From Mycobacterium sp. (GTDB lineage: Bacteria > Actinomycetota > Actinomycetes > Mycobacteriales > Mycobacteriaceae): a stretch of 64,000 nucleotides of DNA. The position numbers and the translations under genes were made by a program. A model generated the notes under the pieces. The model had not been told where the DNA came from and did not search any database. It worked only from the letters and a program-made list of their open reading frames with translations. The stretch is from the NCBI GenBank assembly GCA_023264735.1, contig JAHFVD010000021.1, positions 41,966 to 105,965 on the forward strand, in the 5' to 3' direction. Numbering within the stretch: the stretch's first letter is position 1; every line of letters starts with the position of its first letter. Shown piece after piece: positions 52,030 to 60,702 of this stretch.

Positions 52030-52344
52030 AGCGCGCGGACTGTCGCTTCGGTTGAATTGCCGTGTGCAGGTTGAGGATTGCATGGTTCGCATCATTCGGA
52101 TGATGAAACCTCCAGCCCGCGGCGTCAATTCGGTCATTCGGTGACGTGGGAGGTCCACCCCGGTTCCAGCCGTACGTCGAGGGTTGCGTTGTTGCAGCAA
52201 ACTTGCCGAGTGGCACAGCTGTGTCCTTTACAGCAAGCCTTACGGGGTGCTGTGCATCCGCCGCAGCGCGTCTCCCATCCGACTGATGTGGCTAATTATG
52301 TTGTACAGCAAAAGTTTCAGTGCTCATCTGATGTTGGCAGAGTT

Positions 52345-52386
52345 ACTGCTTTGTTCTCAGTGTGTTTGGTCAGAACAAGAAGCAGT
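52345..52386. other. Long stem-loop upstream of the mce promoter
   Basis: ACTGCTTTGTTCT pairs with AGAACAAGAAGCAGT: 13 pairs with a two-base bulge, loop of 14 bases. No gene on either side, so it could belong to a non-coding RNA or end one. The lower GC makes the pairing less likely to be chance. Confidence 0.45.
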
Positions 52387-52459
52387 GTCTTGGATCAACT
52401 GACGCTCCAGCAAATTTTGCGACTTCGGTGATCGTGGCGGCGTCCCTTTGAAGAAGTCC

Positions 52460-52489
52460 TTGCGAGTCATTATCTAACGTGTTTAGAAT
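52460..52489 (+). promoter_or_regulatory. SigA-like promoter of the mce operon
   Basis: TTGCGA (52460-52465), 18 bases, TAGAAT (52484-52489). Start point near 52496, giving a leader of about 209 bases before the first YrbE start at 52705. Confidence 0.6.
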
Positions 52490-52704
52490 TGTGACCCAGG
52501 TCCCGGGACAGCGCCCGTGTGATGCACACTACGCCAGCAGGCTGCGGGTGCATTGCCGAGCCTGGCTATATGAAGTTTGAAAGCAGTGCGGGAGATGGTG
52601 ATTGTGAACAGGTACACAGCGCAGCGAAAGCCGGCATCGTCAACCGGCTTGTCGTGCTGCCGCGACGCCAGAACCAACCGTCCGGCACGAAGGGACAACT
52701 CGAA

Positions 52705-53595
52705 ATGACCGAGCAGGTCATCGAAGAGGGGGCCGCCGAGGACGGTACGCCAGACCTGACTTCAGCCAACGCTTCCGATGCGGGGAAGGGGCACCGTCGC
52801 GTTCCCGGACGCGCGACTCTGCGGGCTGGCGTCCAGCGCCTGGAACAGAATCCTCGCCTGGTAACACTGGGCGGATTCTTCGCAATGTCACTGGATACCT
52901 TGATGCTCATCGCGAAGCCACCGTTTGCGTGGCGCGAGTTCTTACTTCAGTCCTGGTTTGTCGCGCGGGTGTCACTGCTGCCGACGATCATGCTGGCCAT
53001 ACCCCTGACCGTCATGCTGACGTTCATTTTCAACATCCTGCTGATTGAGCTCGGCGCCGCGGACTTCTCCGGTACCGGCGCAGCGTTCGGTGCCGTCACG
53101 CAGATCGGACCCGTTGTGACGGTATTGGTGGTGGCCGGTGCCGGGGCTACTGCAATGTGTGCTGATCTCGGCGCACGGAAGATTCGCGACGAACTCGATG
53201 CCCTGCGCGTCATGGGCATCAACCCGATTCAAAGTCTGGCGGTGCCACGCGTTTTGGCCGCCACACTGATCGCCACTCTGCTCGCAGCCGTTGTCATGCT
53301 CACCGGAATCGTCGGCAGCTTCTGTTTCGCGGTCTACGTGCAGCATGTGACCCCCGGTGCGTTTATCGGAGGGATGACTCTGCTGACCGACGGCCTCAAC
53401 GTTGTCATCTCACTGGTCAAGGCCGCGCTATTCGGGATGTGCGCCGGCCTTATCGCGTGTTACCAGGGCTTCTCGGCTGGTGGCGGGCCGGCCGGTGTGG
53501 GCAATGCGGTCAACGAGACAGTCGTGTACACCTTTATGGCGTTGTTCGCAATCAACGTCATCGCCACCGCAGTGGGCGTCCAGGTGACGAAATGA
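52705..53595 (+). CDS. yrbEA: YrbEA-type MlaE permease of the mce system
   Basis: 296 residues. ABC-transporter-like permease (MlaE family) with about five membrane segments and the family signature RDELDALRVMGINP near residue 155, which contacts the ATPase in homologues. The N-terminal 50 residues are polar, longer than in many YrbEA proteins. ATG 52705 with AAGGGA upstream; the frame extends to 52519 through improbable sequence. Works with YrbEB and a separately encoded MceG ATPase (not in the window). Its stop overlaps the YrbEB start (ATGA). Confidence 0.92.
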   Translation: MTEQVIEEGAAEDGTPDLTSANASDAGKGHRRVPGRATLRAGVQRLEQNPRLVTLGGFFAMSLDTLMLIAKPPFAWREFLLQSWFVARVSLLPTIMLAIPLTVMLTFIFNILLIELGAADFSGTGAAFGAVTQIGPVVTVLVVAGAGATAMCADLGARKIRDELDALRVMGINPIQSLAVPRVLAATLIATLLAAVVMLTGIVGSFCFAVYVQHVTPGAFIGGMTLLTDGLNVVISLVKAALFGMCAGLIACYQGFSAGGGPAGVGNAVNETVVYTFMALFAINVIATAVGVQVTK

Positions 53596-54440
53596 CGGTC
53601 GCCAAGCCCTCTTTGCCGCGCCTGCGGAGAACGACGACCCAATGGGCCGAAGGGCTCACGCGTATCGGCACACAAGCTGAATTTTACGGTAAGGCGCTCG
53701 GTGAGATCCCTCAAACGTTTATCAGGTACCGCGCCGAGATGCTGCGAGTCATCGCGGCGATGAGCATGGGAACCGGTGCCTTGGCCGTAATCGGCGGCAC
53801 TGTTGTCATCGTTGGCTTCCTCACGCTCTCAACGGGTGCCCTCATCGCCGTTCAAGGCTATAACCAGTTCTCCGATATCGGTGTCGAGGCGCTGACTGGG
53901 TTCGCCTCGGCGTTCTTCAATGTTCGATTGATAGCTCCCTTGACGGCCGGGATTGGCCTAGCCGCAACGATCGGCGCTGGCGCCACGGCGCAGATCGGCG
54001 CGATGCGCATCAACGAGGAGATCGACGCGCTTGAAGTCATGGGCATTAGATCGATTGGTTACCTGGCATCCACTCGCGTCGCCTCCGGGGTCATCGTCGT
54101 AGTCCCGTTGTACTGTGTCGCAGTACTCATGTCGTTCCTGGCGGCACGCTTCGGAACCACATACATCTACGGCCAGTCCACGGGCGTGTATGACCACTAC
54201 TTCAACACGTTCCTGAACCCGACCGACTTGATCTGGTCGTTCCTTCAGGCCGTTGCCATGGCCATCGTGGTGATGCTGGTGCACACCTACTACGGGTACA
54301 CGGCCACCGGCGGACCGGCCGGCGTCGGCGAGGCGGTCGGCCGGGCCGTCCGGACGTCGCTGATCGCCGTCGTCCTGGTCGTCTTGTTCTTGTCGCTGGC
54401 CATTTATGGCCAGCAAGGCAACTTCAACCTGTCGGGATAG
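53592..54440 (+). CDS. yrbEB: YrbEB-type MlaE permease of the mce system
   Basis: 282 residues, about five to six membrane segments, signature NEEIDALEVMGIRS near 140. Forms the permease pair with YrbEA. C-terminus YGQQGNFNLSG lies in the usual place. The next gene, MceA, begins 4 bases after the stop. Confidence 0.92.
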   Translation: MTVAKPSLPRLRRTTTQWAEGLTRIGTQAEFYGKALGEIPQTFIRYRAEMLRVIAAMSMGTGALAVIGGTVVIVGFLTLSTGALIAVQGYNQFSDIGVEALTGFASAFFNVRLIAPLTAGIGLAATIGAGATAQIGAMRINEEIDALEVMGIRSIGYLASTRVASGVIVVVPLYCVAVLMSFLAARFGTTYIYGQSTGVYDHYFNTFLNPTDLIWSFLQAVAMAIVVMLVHTYYGYTATGGPAGVGEAVGRAVRTSLIAVVLVVLFLSLAIYGQQGNFNLSG

Positions 54441-54444
54441 GTAC

Positions 54445-55851
54445 ATGGAAGCCAACACAAGCGGCCGCATCCACCCCATTTGGTGGGCGCTGGTCATGTT
54501 CGCGATCGTTGCGGCGCTCCTCGTCGCAACCTCCATGACATTCGCGGGGACCCTGCGTTCTTTCGTCCCGATAACGTTGGTGTCGGACCGAGCCGGCCTT
54601 GTCATGGAGTCGGGCGCCAAGGTCAAGATGCGAGGTGTGCTCGTCGGACGGGTGGCGGGCATCGAAGGCGGGAAGACCCCTGTCGCTTTGAAGATCGAGC
54701 TTCTGCCCGATGCGGTCAAGTTCATACCGGCCAACGTATCGGCCCAGATCCGCGCCACCACCGCGTTCGGCGCGAAGTACGTCGACCTGATTCCCCCCGA
54801 TCACCCGGACTCCAAACCGATTGCGGCAGGGGCGGTGTTGCAGTCCCGCAATGTCAGCACCGAGGTCAACACCGTATTTCAGAACGTCGTCTCTGTGTTG
54901 AAGAAGATCGATCCCGCCAAGCTCAACGGGATCCTTGAGGCGCTTGCGACCGGCGTGCGGGGACAGGGCCAACGCATCGGAGAAGCCACGACAGATGCCA
55001 ACCAGGTGCTCGCGGCCTTGAACGGGCGCAGCGACACGATTCGCGCGGATTGGCAGTCGGCCAAAGGCTTTTCAGACGCGTATGCTGCTGCCGCGCCCGA
55101 TATCATCCGGATCTTCGATGCCGGCAGCACAGTCGCGACGACCTTCGCCCAACATATCGACGATCTGGACAAGCTGTTGATCAATGTCGTCGGAATGTCG
55201 AACTCTGGCAGTGAGGTGTTCGGCGGTGTGCGAGATTCGCTGCCGCAGGCCATCAATGACCTCGAGCCGACGACAAACCTGTTGTTGAAGTACAGCCCCG
55301 AGTACACGTGTCTTCTGGTCGGGACGACGAACTGGCTCAATGAGTCGGGCTACTCGCAGATGGGTGGCAACGGCCGCACTCTGCTGGCCGACGCGGGGCT
55401 ACTTTTCGGTGACGACATGTACAAGTATCCCGAAAACCTGCCGATCGTGGCCGCCAAAGGCGGGCCCGGCGGTAAGCCGGGCTGTGGCTCGCTGCCTGAT
55501 GCGTCGAAGAACTTTCCGGTGCGCCAGCTCATTACCAACTCCGGCTGGGGAACTGGACTCGACGTGCGGCCCAACCCTGGTATCGGGTCCCCGTGGTGGC
55601 TGAGTCTGTTCGGGGTCACCCGGGCAGCGCCGCTACCACCGCACTTCCGCGGCGACAACGTGCCCGCCATCGGGCCGGTTCCTTACCCTGGTGCGCCGCC
55701 CTACGGTGCCCCGCTCTACGGCCCCGGTGGCGCGCCACTGTGGCCCGGTGTGCCACCGGCGGACCCCGGACCGCAGCCCCCGAATGCCGCTGCGCCCACT
55801 GGCCCAGACCCGGTAGTGCCTGGCGCAGCAGAGCCGAGCCAGCCGCAGTGA
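54445..55851 (+). CDS. mceA: MceA protein
   Basis: 468 residues. N-terminal membrane segment (about 12-32) followed by one MCE domain (about 40-120, with GVLVGRVAGIEGG), a long helical region and an about 60-residue Pro/Gly/Ala-rich tail. MCE-domain subunits form a hexameric tunnel across the periplasm for lipid import. ATG 54445 with GGATAGG upstream. In M. tuberculosis different mce loci import cholesterol or fatty acids; the neighbouring catabolic genes suggest a hydrophobic ring compound here. Confidence 0.9.
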   Translation: MEANTSGRIHPIWWALVMFAIVAALLVATSMTFAGTLRSFVPITLVSDRAGLVMESGAKVKMRGVLVGRVAGIEGGKTPVALKIELLPDAVKFIPANVSAQIRATTAFGAKYVDLIPPDHPDSKPIAAGAVLQSRNVSTEVNTVFQNVVSVLKKIDPAKLNGILEALATGVRGQGQRIGEATTDANQVLAALNGRSDTIRADWQSAKGFSDAYAAAAPDIIRIFDAGSTVATTFAQHIDDLDKLLINVVGMSNSGSEVFGGVRDSLPQAINDLEPTTNLLLKYSPEYTCLLVGTTNWLNESGYSQMGGNGRTLLADAGLLFGDDMYKYPENLPIVAAKGGPGGKPGCGSLPDASKNFPVRQLITNSGWGTGLDVRPNPGIGSPWWLSLFGVTRAAPLPPHFRGDNVPAIGPVPYPGAPPYGAPLYGPGGAPLWPGVPPADPGPQPPNAAAPTGPDPVVPGAAEPSQPQ

Positions 55852-55876
55852 ACACGAGCATGACGAGGACAGAACT

Positions 55877-56905
55877 GTGAAAGACAACCTCGGCAAGGCG
55901 GTAGTGCGCCTGGGCCTGTTTGTGACCGGGTGCTCGGTGGCGATATTCGCCATCCTGATGGTGTTTGCGAACCTGCGTTTCGATCCCGAAGAGCCCTACC
56001 GCGCGGAGTTCACCAACGTCACCGGGTTGAAGTCGGGCGACGTGGTACGCATCGCCGGCGTCGAGGTCGGAAAGGTCAAAAAGATCTCGATCAACCGCAA
56101 TGCGGTCGCGGTGGTTGAATTCACCGCCGATGACACCGTGTCGCTGGATGAGAACACCAGGGCACTGGTGCGTTACGCGAATCTGATCGGCGACCGGTAC
56201 TTGGAACTTCGTGAAGGCACCGGCAGCGCCAATCGGCTCAAGCCCGGCCAGACCATCGCGCTGAACCACACCGAACCCGCCCTGGACCTTGATGCCCTCA
56301 TCGGCGGTTTCCGGCCATTGTTCCGCGCGCTGGACCCCGGAAAGGTCAATGCGCTGTCGCAGCAGTTGGTCAATGCGTTCCAGGGGCAGGGCGCGACGAT
56401 CAGTTCGTTTCTGACCCAGGCCGCAGCCTTCACCAGCACTCTGGCCGACCGTGATCAGTTGATCGGTGAGGTGATCGTCAATCTGAACACGGTTCTCGAT
56501 TCCCTCGGCAGCCAAAGCAAGCAACTCGACGAGACCATCACCACGTTCTCTGAGTTGGTGAAGGGGCTCGAGGCTCGCCACGACGAATTCGTCAACGGGC
56601 TTTCGGCCACCAGCCAGGCCACGGCTGTTCTGGCCGGGGCGATTCAGGACATCCGGGGGCCATTGCCCGACGTGATCCATCAAATCGACCGCGCGGCAGG
56701 CATCGTCGTTGCCGATCACGATTACTTCGACAACCTGCTCGACACGCTTCCGGACGCATACCAGAAGCTGGCCCGTTTTGGGATGTACGGCGACTATTTC
56801 AGCTTCTATCTCTGCGATGCGGTACTCAAACTCAACGGCAAAGGTGGACAACCGGTGTACGTCAAGGTCGCTGCCCAAACCACGGGACGTTGTGCGCCCA
56901 AATGA
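55877..56905 (+). CDS. mceB: MceB protein
   Basis: 342 residues, the usual length. Membrane segment near 10-30, MCE domain with SGDVVRIAGVEVGKVKKI near 52-70, helical region, and the short Cys-containing end (TTGRCAPK) typical of MceB. No Pro-rich tail. GTG start. Stop overlaps the MceC start. Confidence 0.92.
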   Translation: MKDNLGKAVVRLGLFVTGCSVAIFAILMVFANLRFDPEEPYRAEFTNVTGLKSGDVVRIAGVEVGKVKKISINRNAVAVVEFTADDTVSLDENTRALVRYANLIGDRYLELREGTGSANRLKPGQTIALNHTEPALDLDALIGGFRPLFRALDPGKVNALSQQLVNAFQGQGATISSFLTQAAAFTSTLADRDQLIGEVIVNLNTVLDSLGSQSKQLDETITTFSELVKGLEARHDEFVNGLSATSQATAVLAGAIQDIRGPLPDVIHQIDRAAGIVVADHDYFDNLLDTLPDAYQKLARFGMYGDYFSFYLCDAVLKLNGKGGQPVYVKVAAQTTGRCAPK

Positions 56906-58236
56906 GACCCATCAAGTCGTTCTCAGAACGTAGCCCCATCCTTGTCGGCGGTGTCTGCATCGGTCTGCTGATTGTCGTTATCGTCGGCGTACTTCAGTAC
57001 CAGCGTCTGCCGTTCTTCAGCGGGACTCGTAATTTCAGCGCGGAATTCGTTGAGGCCAGCGGCATTCGCAGTGGCGCCGACGTGCTGGTGGCCGGTCTGC
57101 GGGCCGGGCAGGTGGATGACGTCGCGTTGCGCGGCTCGACGGTCGTGATCACATTCTCCGTCGACGACGACATCTACCTCGGTGACCGAACCGAGGCGGC
57201 GATCAAAACGAAGACCTTGCTGGGCTCCAAGTTCCTCGAGTTGATACCGCGCGGTGACGGGCAGCTGGCCGGGTCGATACCCCGGGACCGGACCACGCCG
57301 GCCTATCAACTTCCCGATGCGCTTGGTGATCTGGCCGATACCATCAACGGACTCAACACCGACGATTTGAACAAGTCGATGATGACGTTGGCAGAAACCT
57401 TCAAAAATACGGCACCCGACATTCGCGCGGCGGTCGACGGTGTCGGCCAATTCACCCAGACCCTCAATGCCCGCGACGCTGAGCTGCGGGCTCTGCTGGC
57501 CAACGCCAACAAGGTGACGACAGTGCTGGCCGACCGCACCGATGACATCGTCGGCTTGGTGCGCAACACCAACGAGTTGCTGGCCCAGATGCGGGCACAG
57601 AGTGCAGCATTGGACAGCTTCGCGGCCAATGTGGGTGCGATCAGCCATCAAGTGTCCCTCCTACTCGGGGACAACCGCGCCACACTCAAGGCGGCGCTGG
57701 ACAAACTCAACGGCGTGCTCGCCATCCTCGACAACCGCAAGGAAAAAATCCAGAAGTCGATCAAGATGCTCAACGCATACGCGATGTCGCTGGGTGAGTC
57801 CGTCGCGTCCGGTCCGTTCTTCAAGGCGTATGTGGTGAATCTGCTTCCGGGACAGTTTATTCAGCCCTTCATCGACGCCGCGTTCTCCGACCTCGGGCTC
57901 GACCCGTCGGTGCTGGCGCCGTCCCAGCTCACCGACCCGCAGACCGGCCAACCCGCAACACCTGCCTTGCCGTCCCCGTACCCGCGCACCGGACAGGGCG
58001 GCGAGCCCCATCTGAATCTGCCCGACGCCATCACCGGCAATCCCGCCGATCCGCGATACCCCTACCGTGAGCCGCTCCCGGCGCCGCCGCCGGGTGGCCC
58101 ACCGCCAGGACCGCCCGCTACGACACCGCCGGGGGCGTCCGGGCCGGCACCGGGACCGAGCCCGGTGTACGACTCACAGCCACAGCCTGGCCCGAGTCCG
58201 GCTGGTCCCGCTCAACCTACAGACGGAGGTCGGTGA
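56902..58236 (+). CDS. mceC: MceC protein
   Basis: 444 residues. Membrane segment near 12-35, MCE domain (VLVAGLRAGQVDDVAL), helical region, and a C-terminal tail of about 90 residues rich in Pro/Gly. ATG overlaps the MceB stop; the stop overlaps the MceD start. Confidence 0.92.
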   Translation: MRPIKSFSERSPILVGGVCIGLLIVVIVGVLQYQRLPFFSGTRNFSAEFVEASGIRSGADVLVAGLRAGQVDDVALRGSTVVITFSVDDDIYLGDRTEAAIKTKTLLGSKFLELIPRGDGQLAGSIPRDRTTPAYQLPDALGDLADTINGLNTDDLNKSMMTLAETFKNTAPDIRAAVDGVGQFTQTLNARDAELRALLANANKVTTVLADRTDDIVGLVRNTNELLAQMRAQSAALDSFAANVGAISHQVSLLLGDNRATLKAALDKLNGVLAILDNRKEKIQKSIKMLNAYAMSLGESVASGPFFKAYVVNLLPGQFIQPFIDAAFSDLGLDPSVLAPSQLTDPQTGQPATPALPSPYPRTGQGGEPHLNLPDAITGNPADPRYPYREPLPAPPPGGPPPGPPATTPPGASGPAPGPSPVYDSQPQPGPSPAGPAQPTDGGR

Positions 58237-59567
58237 TGAGGTTGCGCCGCAGCTGGCTCGCAGTGGCCTTGGTTGTGATCATCGTCGCCGGAGGGGTCGT
58301 CGCGGTGTCGCTGTTCAAGGCCAGTGACCGAGTGCATTTCACCGCGTACTTCGACAACAGCAACGGCATGTTCCCCGGCGACGACGTGATGATCGTCGGG
58401 GTCCCCGTTGGCAAGATCGACACGATCACCCCGGAACCAAAACGAGTGAAGGTCACGTTCTGGGTGGATCGGCAATACAAGGTGCCCAATGAGGTGAAGG
58501 CGGTGGTGCTGAATCCACAGCTCATCACCGCGCGCGCCATCCAACTCACGCCCGTCTACACGGGCGGACCGGTCCTGCCGGCCAATGCGGTCATCCCTCA
58601 GAACAGAACCCTGGTTCCGGTCGAATGGGACGACGTGCGCCAGCAGTTGGAGAAGCTCAGCGACAGCCTGCAACCGGCAGGACCGGACGGCGTCAGTCCC
58701 CTTGCGGCACTGATCAATACCAGTGCCGATAACCTCCGCGGCCAGGGTGCCAACATCCGCGACACCATCATCAAGCTCTCCAAAACCTTCTCAGCGCTCG
58801 GCGACCACAGCGATGACCTATTCTCCACCCTGCGCAACCTCTCGATTCTGGTGTCGGCCCTGCACGACAGCGCTGATCTGTTGCGCGCTCTCAACGGCAA
58901 TCTCGCGGCGGTCAGTGCCCTGTTCGGCAACCAGGACGACGAGGTCGGACAGATGTTCGCCAATGTCGACGCCGGCTTGACGGAAGTGCGCTCGTTCATC
59001 ACCGAAAACAAGGAAGCGATCGGGACGACCTTCGACAAGGCGACCAGCGTCTCGCAGGCATTGATAGACAGCCTCGATGACCTCAAGCAGACCCTGCACA
59101 TCGGGCCGACAGCCTTCCAGAACTTCATCAACATCTATCAACCCGCACAAGCTGGGCTCACCGGCGCCCTGGCGTTTAACAACTTCGCCAACCCGGTGCA
59201 GTTCCTCTGCGGTGCCATCCAGGCGGCCGCGCGCCTCAACGCCGAACAATCAGCGAAGCTGTGCGTGCAGTACCTGGCGCCGATCATCAAGAACCGCCAA
59301 TACAACACCCTGCCGTTCGGACTCAACCCGATCGTCGGTGCACAAGCACGGCCGAATGAGGTGACCTATAGCGAGGACTGGCTGCGGCCTGATTTCGTCC
59401 CGCCTGCATCGGCGCCGGCACCGGTCCAGCCGCCGGGCATCGCACCACCACCACCACCACCACCGCTGCCTGCCGAAGCACCCGGACCGCCCGCTGCGCC
59501 GCCGTCGTCGGCCACCAACCCCGGCCAGGGGCTTTCCGGGCTGATGGTTCCGCAGGGGGGATCATGA
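58236..59567 (+). CDS. mceD: MceD protein
   Basis: 443 residues. Single membrane segment (about 8-28), MCE domain (VMIVGVPVGKIDTI), then helical region with the conserved LCGAIQAAARL near 325, and a Pro-rich end including a run of Pro residues near 405. ATG 58236 or GTG 58233 (one codon apart). Confidence 0.92.
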   Translation: MRLRRSWLAVALVVIIVAGGVVAVSLFKASDRVHFTAYFDNSNGMFPGDDVMIVGVPVGKIDTITPEPKRVKVTFWVDRQYKVPNEVKAVVLNPQLITARAIQLTPVYTGGPVLPANAVIPQNRTLVPVEWDDVRQQLEKLSDSLQPAGPDGVSPLAALINTSADNLRGQGANIRDTIIKLSKTFSALGDHSDDLFSTLRNLSILVSALHDSADLLRALNGNLAAVSALFGNQDDEVGQMFANVDAGLTEVRSFITENKEAIGTTFDKATSVSQALIDSLDDLKQTLHIGPTAFQNFINIYQPAQAGLTGALAFNNFANPVQFLCGAIQAAARLNAEQSAKLCVQYLAPIIKNRQYNTLPFGLNPIVGAQARPNEVTYSEDWLRPDFVPPASAPAPVQPPGIAPPPPPPPLPAEAPGPPAAPPSSATNPGQGLSGLMVPQGGS

Positions 59568-60700
59568 CCAACATCTTCAAACGTGCTGCGGCACTGAGTT
59601 CTATTGTCGCGCTGACGGTCACGTTGGGCGGTTGTCAGTGGCGAGGTGCCAACTCGCTTCCGGTGCCCGGCACCGAAGGCAAGGGATCCGATGCCTTCGA
59701 GGTGCAGGCGCAGCTGCCCGATGTTCTCAATATCGAACAGAATTCCCGGGTCCGGGTCGGCGACGTCACCGTGGGATCGGTGCGAAAAATCGAACGGCAA
59801 GGCTGGCACGCGCTGGTGACGATGCGCCTCAACGGCAACGTCGAGCTGCCGGAGAACGCCACCGCCACAGTCGGGCAGACAAGCCTTCTGGGCACCTTGC
59901 ACATCGAACTCGCGGCGCCCACCGGCACCGCACCGGTTGGCCGGCTCCACCAGGGCTCACTCATTCCGCTCGAGCACGCGGGCGCTTATCCGACGACCGA
60001 GCAGACACTGGCCTCGGTGTCGGCGTTGCTCAATGGCGGCGGACTTGGCCAAATCCAGGACATCACCGACGCTTTCAGCACCGCGTTCGCCGGGCGGGAT
60101 CACGACCTGCGCGGGTTGATCGATCAGGTGAACACCTTCACCACCCACCTCAATGACCAGCGGGACGACATCATTCGGGCCAGTGAGAGTTTCAACCGGC
60201 TCGTGGGTCAGTTCGCGGCCCAGAAACCCGTGCTGGACAAGGCCTTAAAGACCTTCCCGCAGGGAATCAACGCGCTGAACCGGAACAAGGACCAGCTCGC
60301 CGAGGCCACCATGACGATCGGGCGGTTCCTGGCCATATTGGCCGATATGGCCAATCGCAGTAGCGACGCCTTCGTCAGGGAACTGAAGCAGCTCGCTCCT
60401 ACGGTCGAAGCACTTGCCAATGCCGGACCCAGCCTGACCCGCGCCTTGAGTGGCCTGCTCACCTACCCGTGGCCCAAAGAGGTCATCGGGAACTGGGTAC
60501 GAGGCGACTACGCGAACCTGACAGCCATCATCGACCTCACACTGAGCCGGATCGACTCCTCGATGTTCACCGGGACCCGGTGGGAAGGCGACTTGACCCA
60601 GCTGGAGATGCAATGGGGACGCACCATCGGTGTGATGCCCAGCCCCTACACCGCGGGTAACCCGTTGATCGCTCCCTACCACCTCGACCAGGGGCCTTAG
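59564..60700 (+). CDS. mceE: MceE lipoprotein (LprN-like position)
   Basis: 378 residues. Signal peptide with lipobox LGGC (C24), as in all MceE proteins, then an MCE domain (VRVGDVTVGSVRKI) and helical region. Anchored to the membrane by lipid. It starts 4 bases before the MceD stop. No Pro-rich tail. Confidence 0.92.
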   Translation: MTNIFKRAAALSSIVALTVTLGGCQWRGANSLPVPGTEGKGSDAFEVQAQLPDVLNIEQNSRVRVGDVTVGSVRKIERQGWHALVTMRLNGNVELPENATATVGQTSLLGTLHIELAAPTGTAPVGRLHQGSLIPLEHAGAYPTTEQTLASVSALLNGGGLGQIQDITDAFSTAFAGRDHDLRGLIDQVNTFTTHLNDQRDDIIRASESFNRLVGQFAAQKPVLDKALKTFPQGINALNRNKDQLAEATMTIGRFLAILADMANRSSDAFVRELKQLAPTVEALANAGPSLTRALSGLLTYPWPKEVIGNWVRGDYANLTAIIDLTLSRIDSSMFTGTRWEGDLTQLEMQWGRTIGVMPSPYTAGNPLIAPYHLDQGP

Positions 60701-60702
60701 AC

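Larger units (their letters stand above)
51245..52704. other. Gene-poor region upstream of the mce operon
   Basis: 1460 bases without a recognised gene. Contains an inverted repeat TGCAATC/GATTGCA (51314-51360), weak frames (51376, 51590), a small frame with a strong ribosome site (51910), a stem-loop at 52345-52386 and the likely mce promoter at 52460. Base composition in 52180-52490 is visibly more AT-rich than the flanks. It could be an old remnant or a long regulatory leader. Confidence 0.6.

Noticed and set aside
52519..52704. N-terminal extension of YrbEA to GTG 52519
   Set aside because: The extension is unlike permease sequence and lacks a ribosome site, while ATG 52705 has AAGGGA.
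59435..59465. Run of CCA/CCG triplets as a microsatellite or repeat element
   Set aside because: It codes for the poly-Pro tail of MceD and follows normal codon use.
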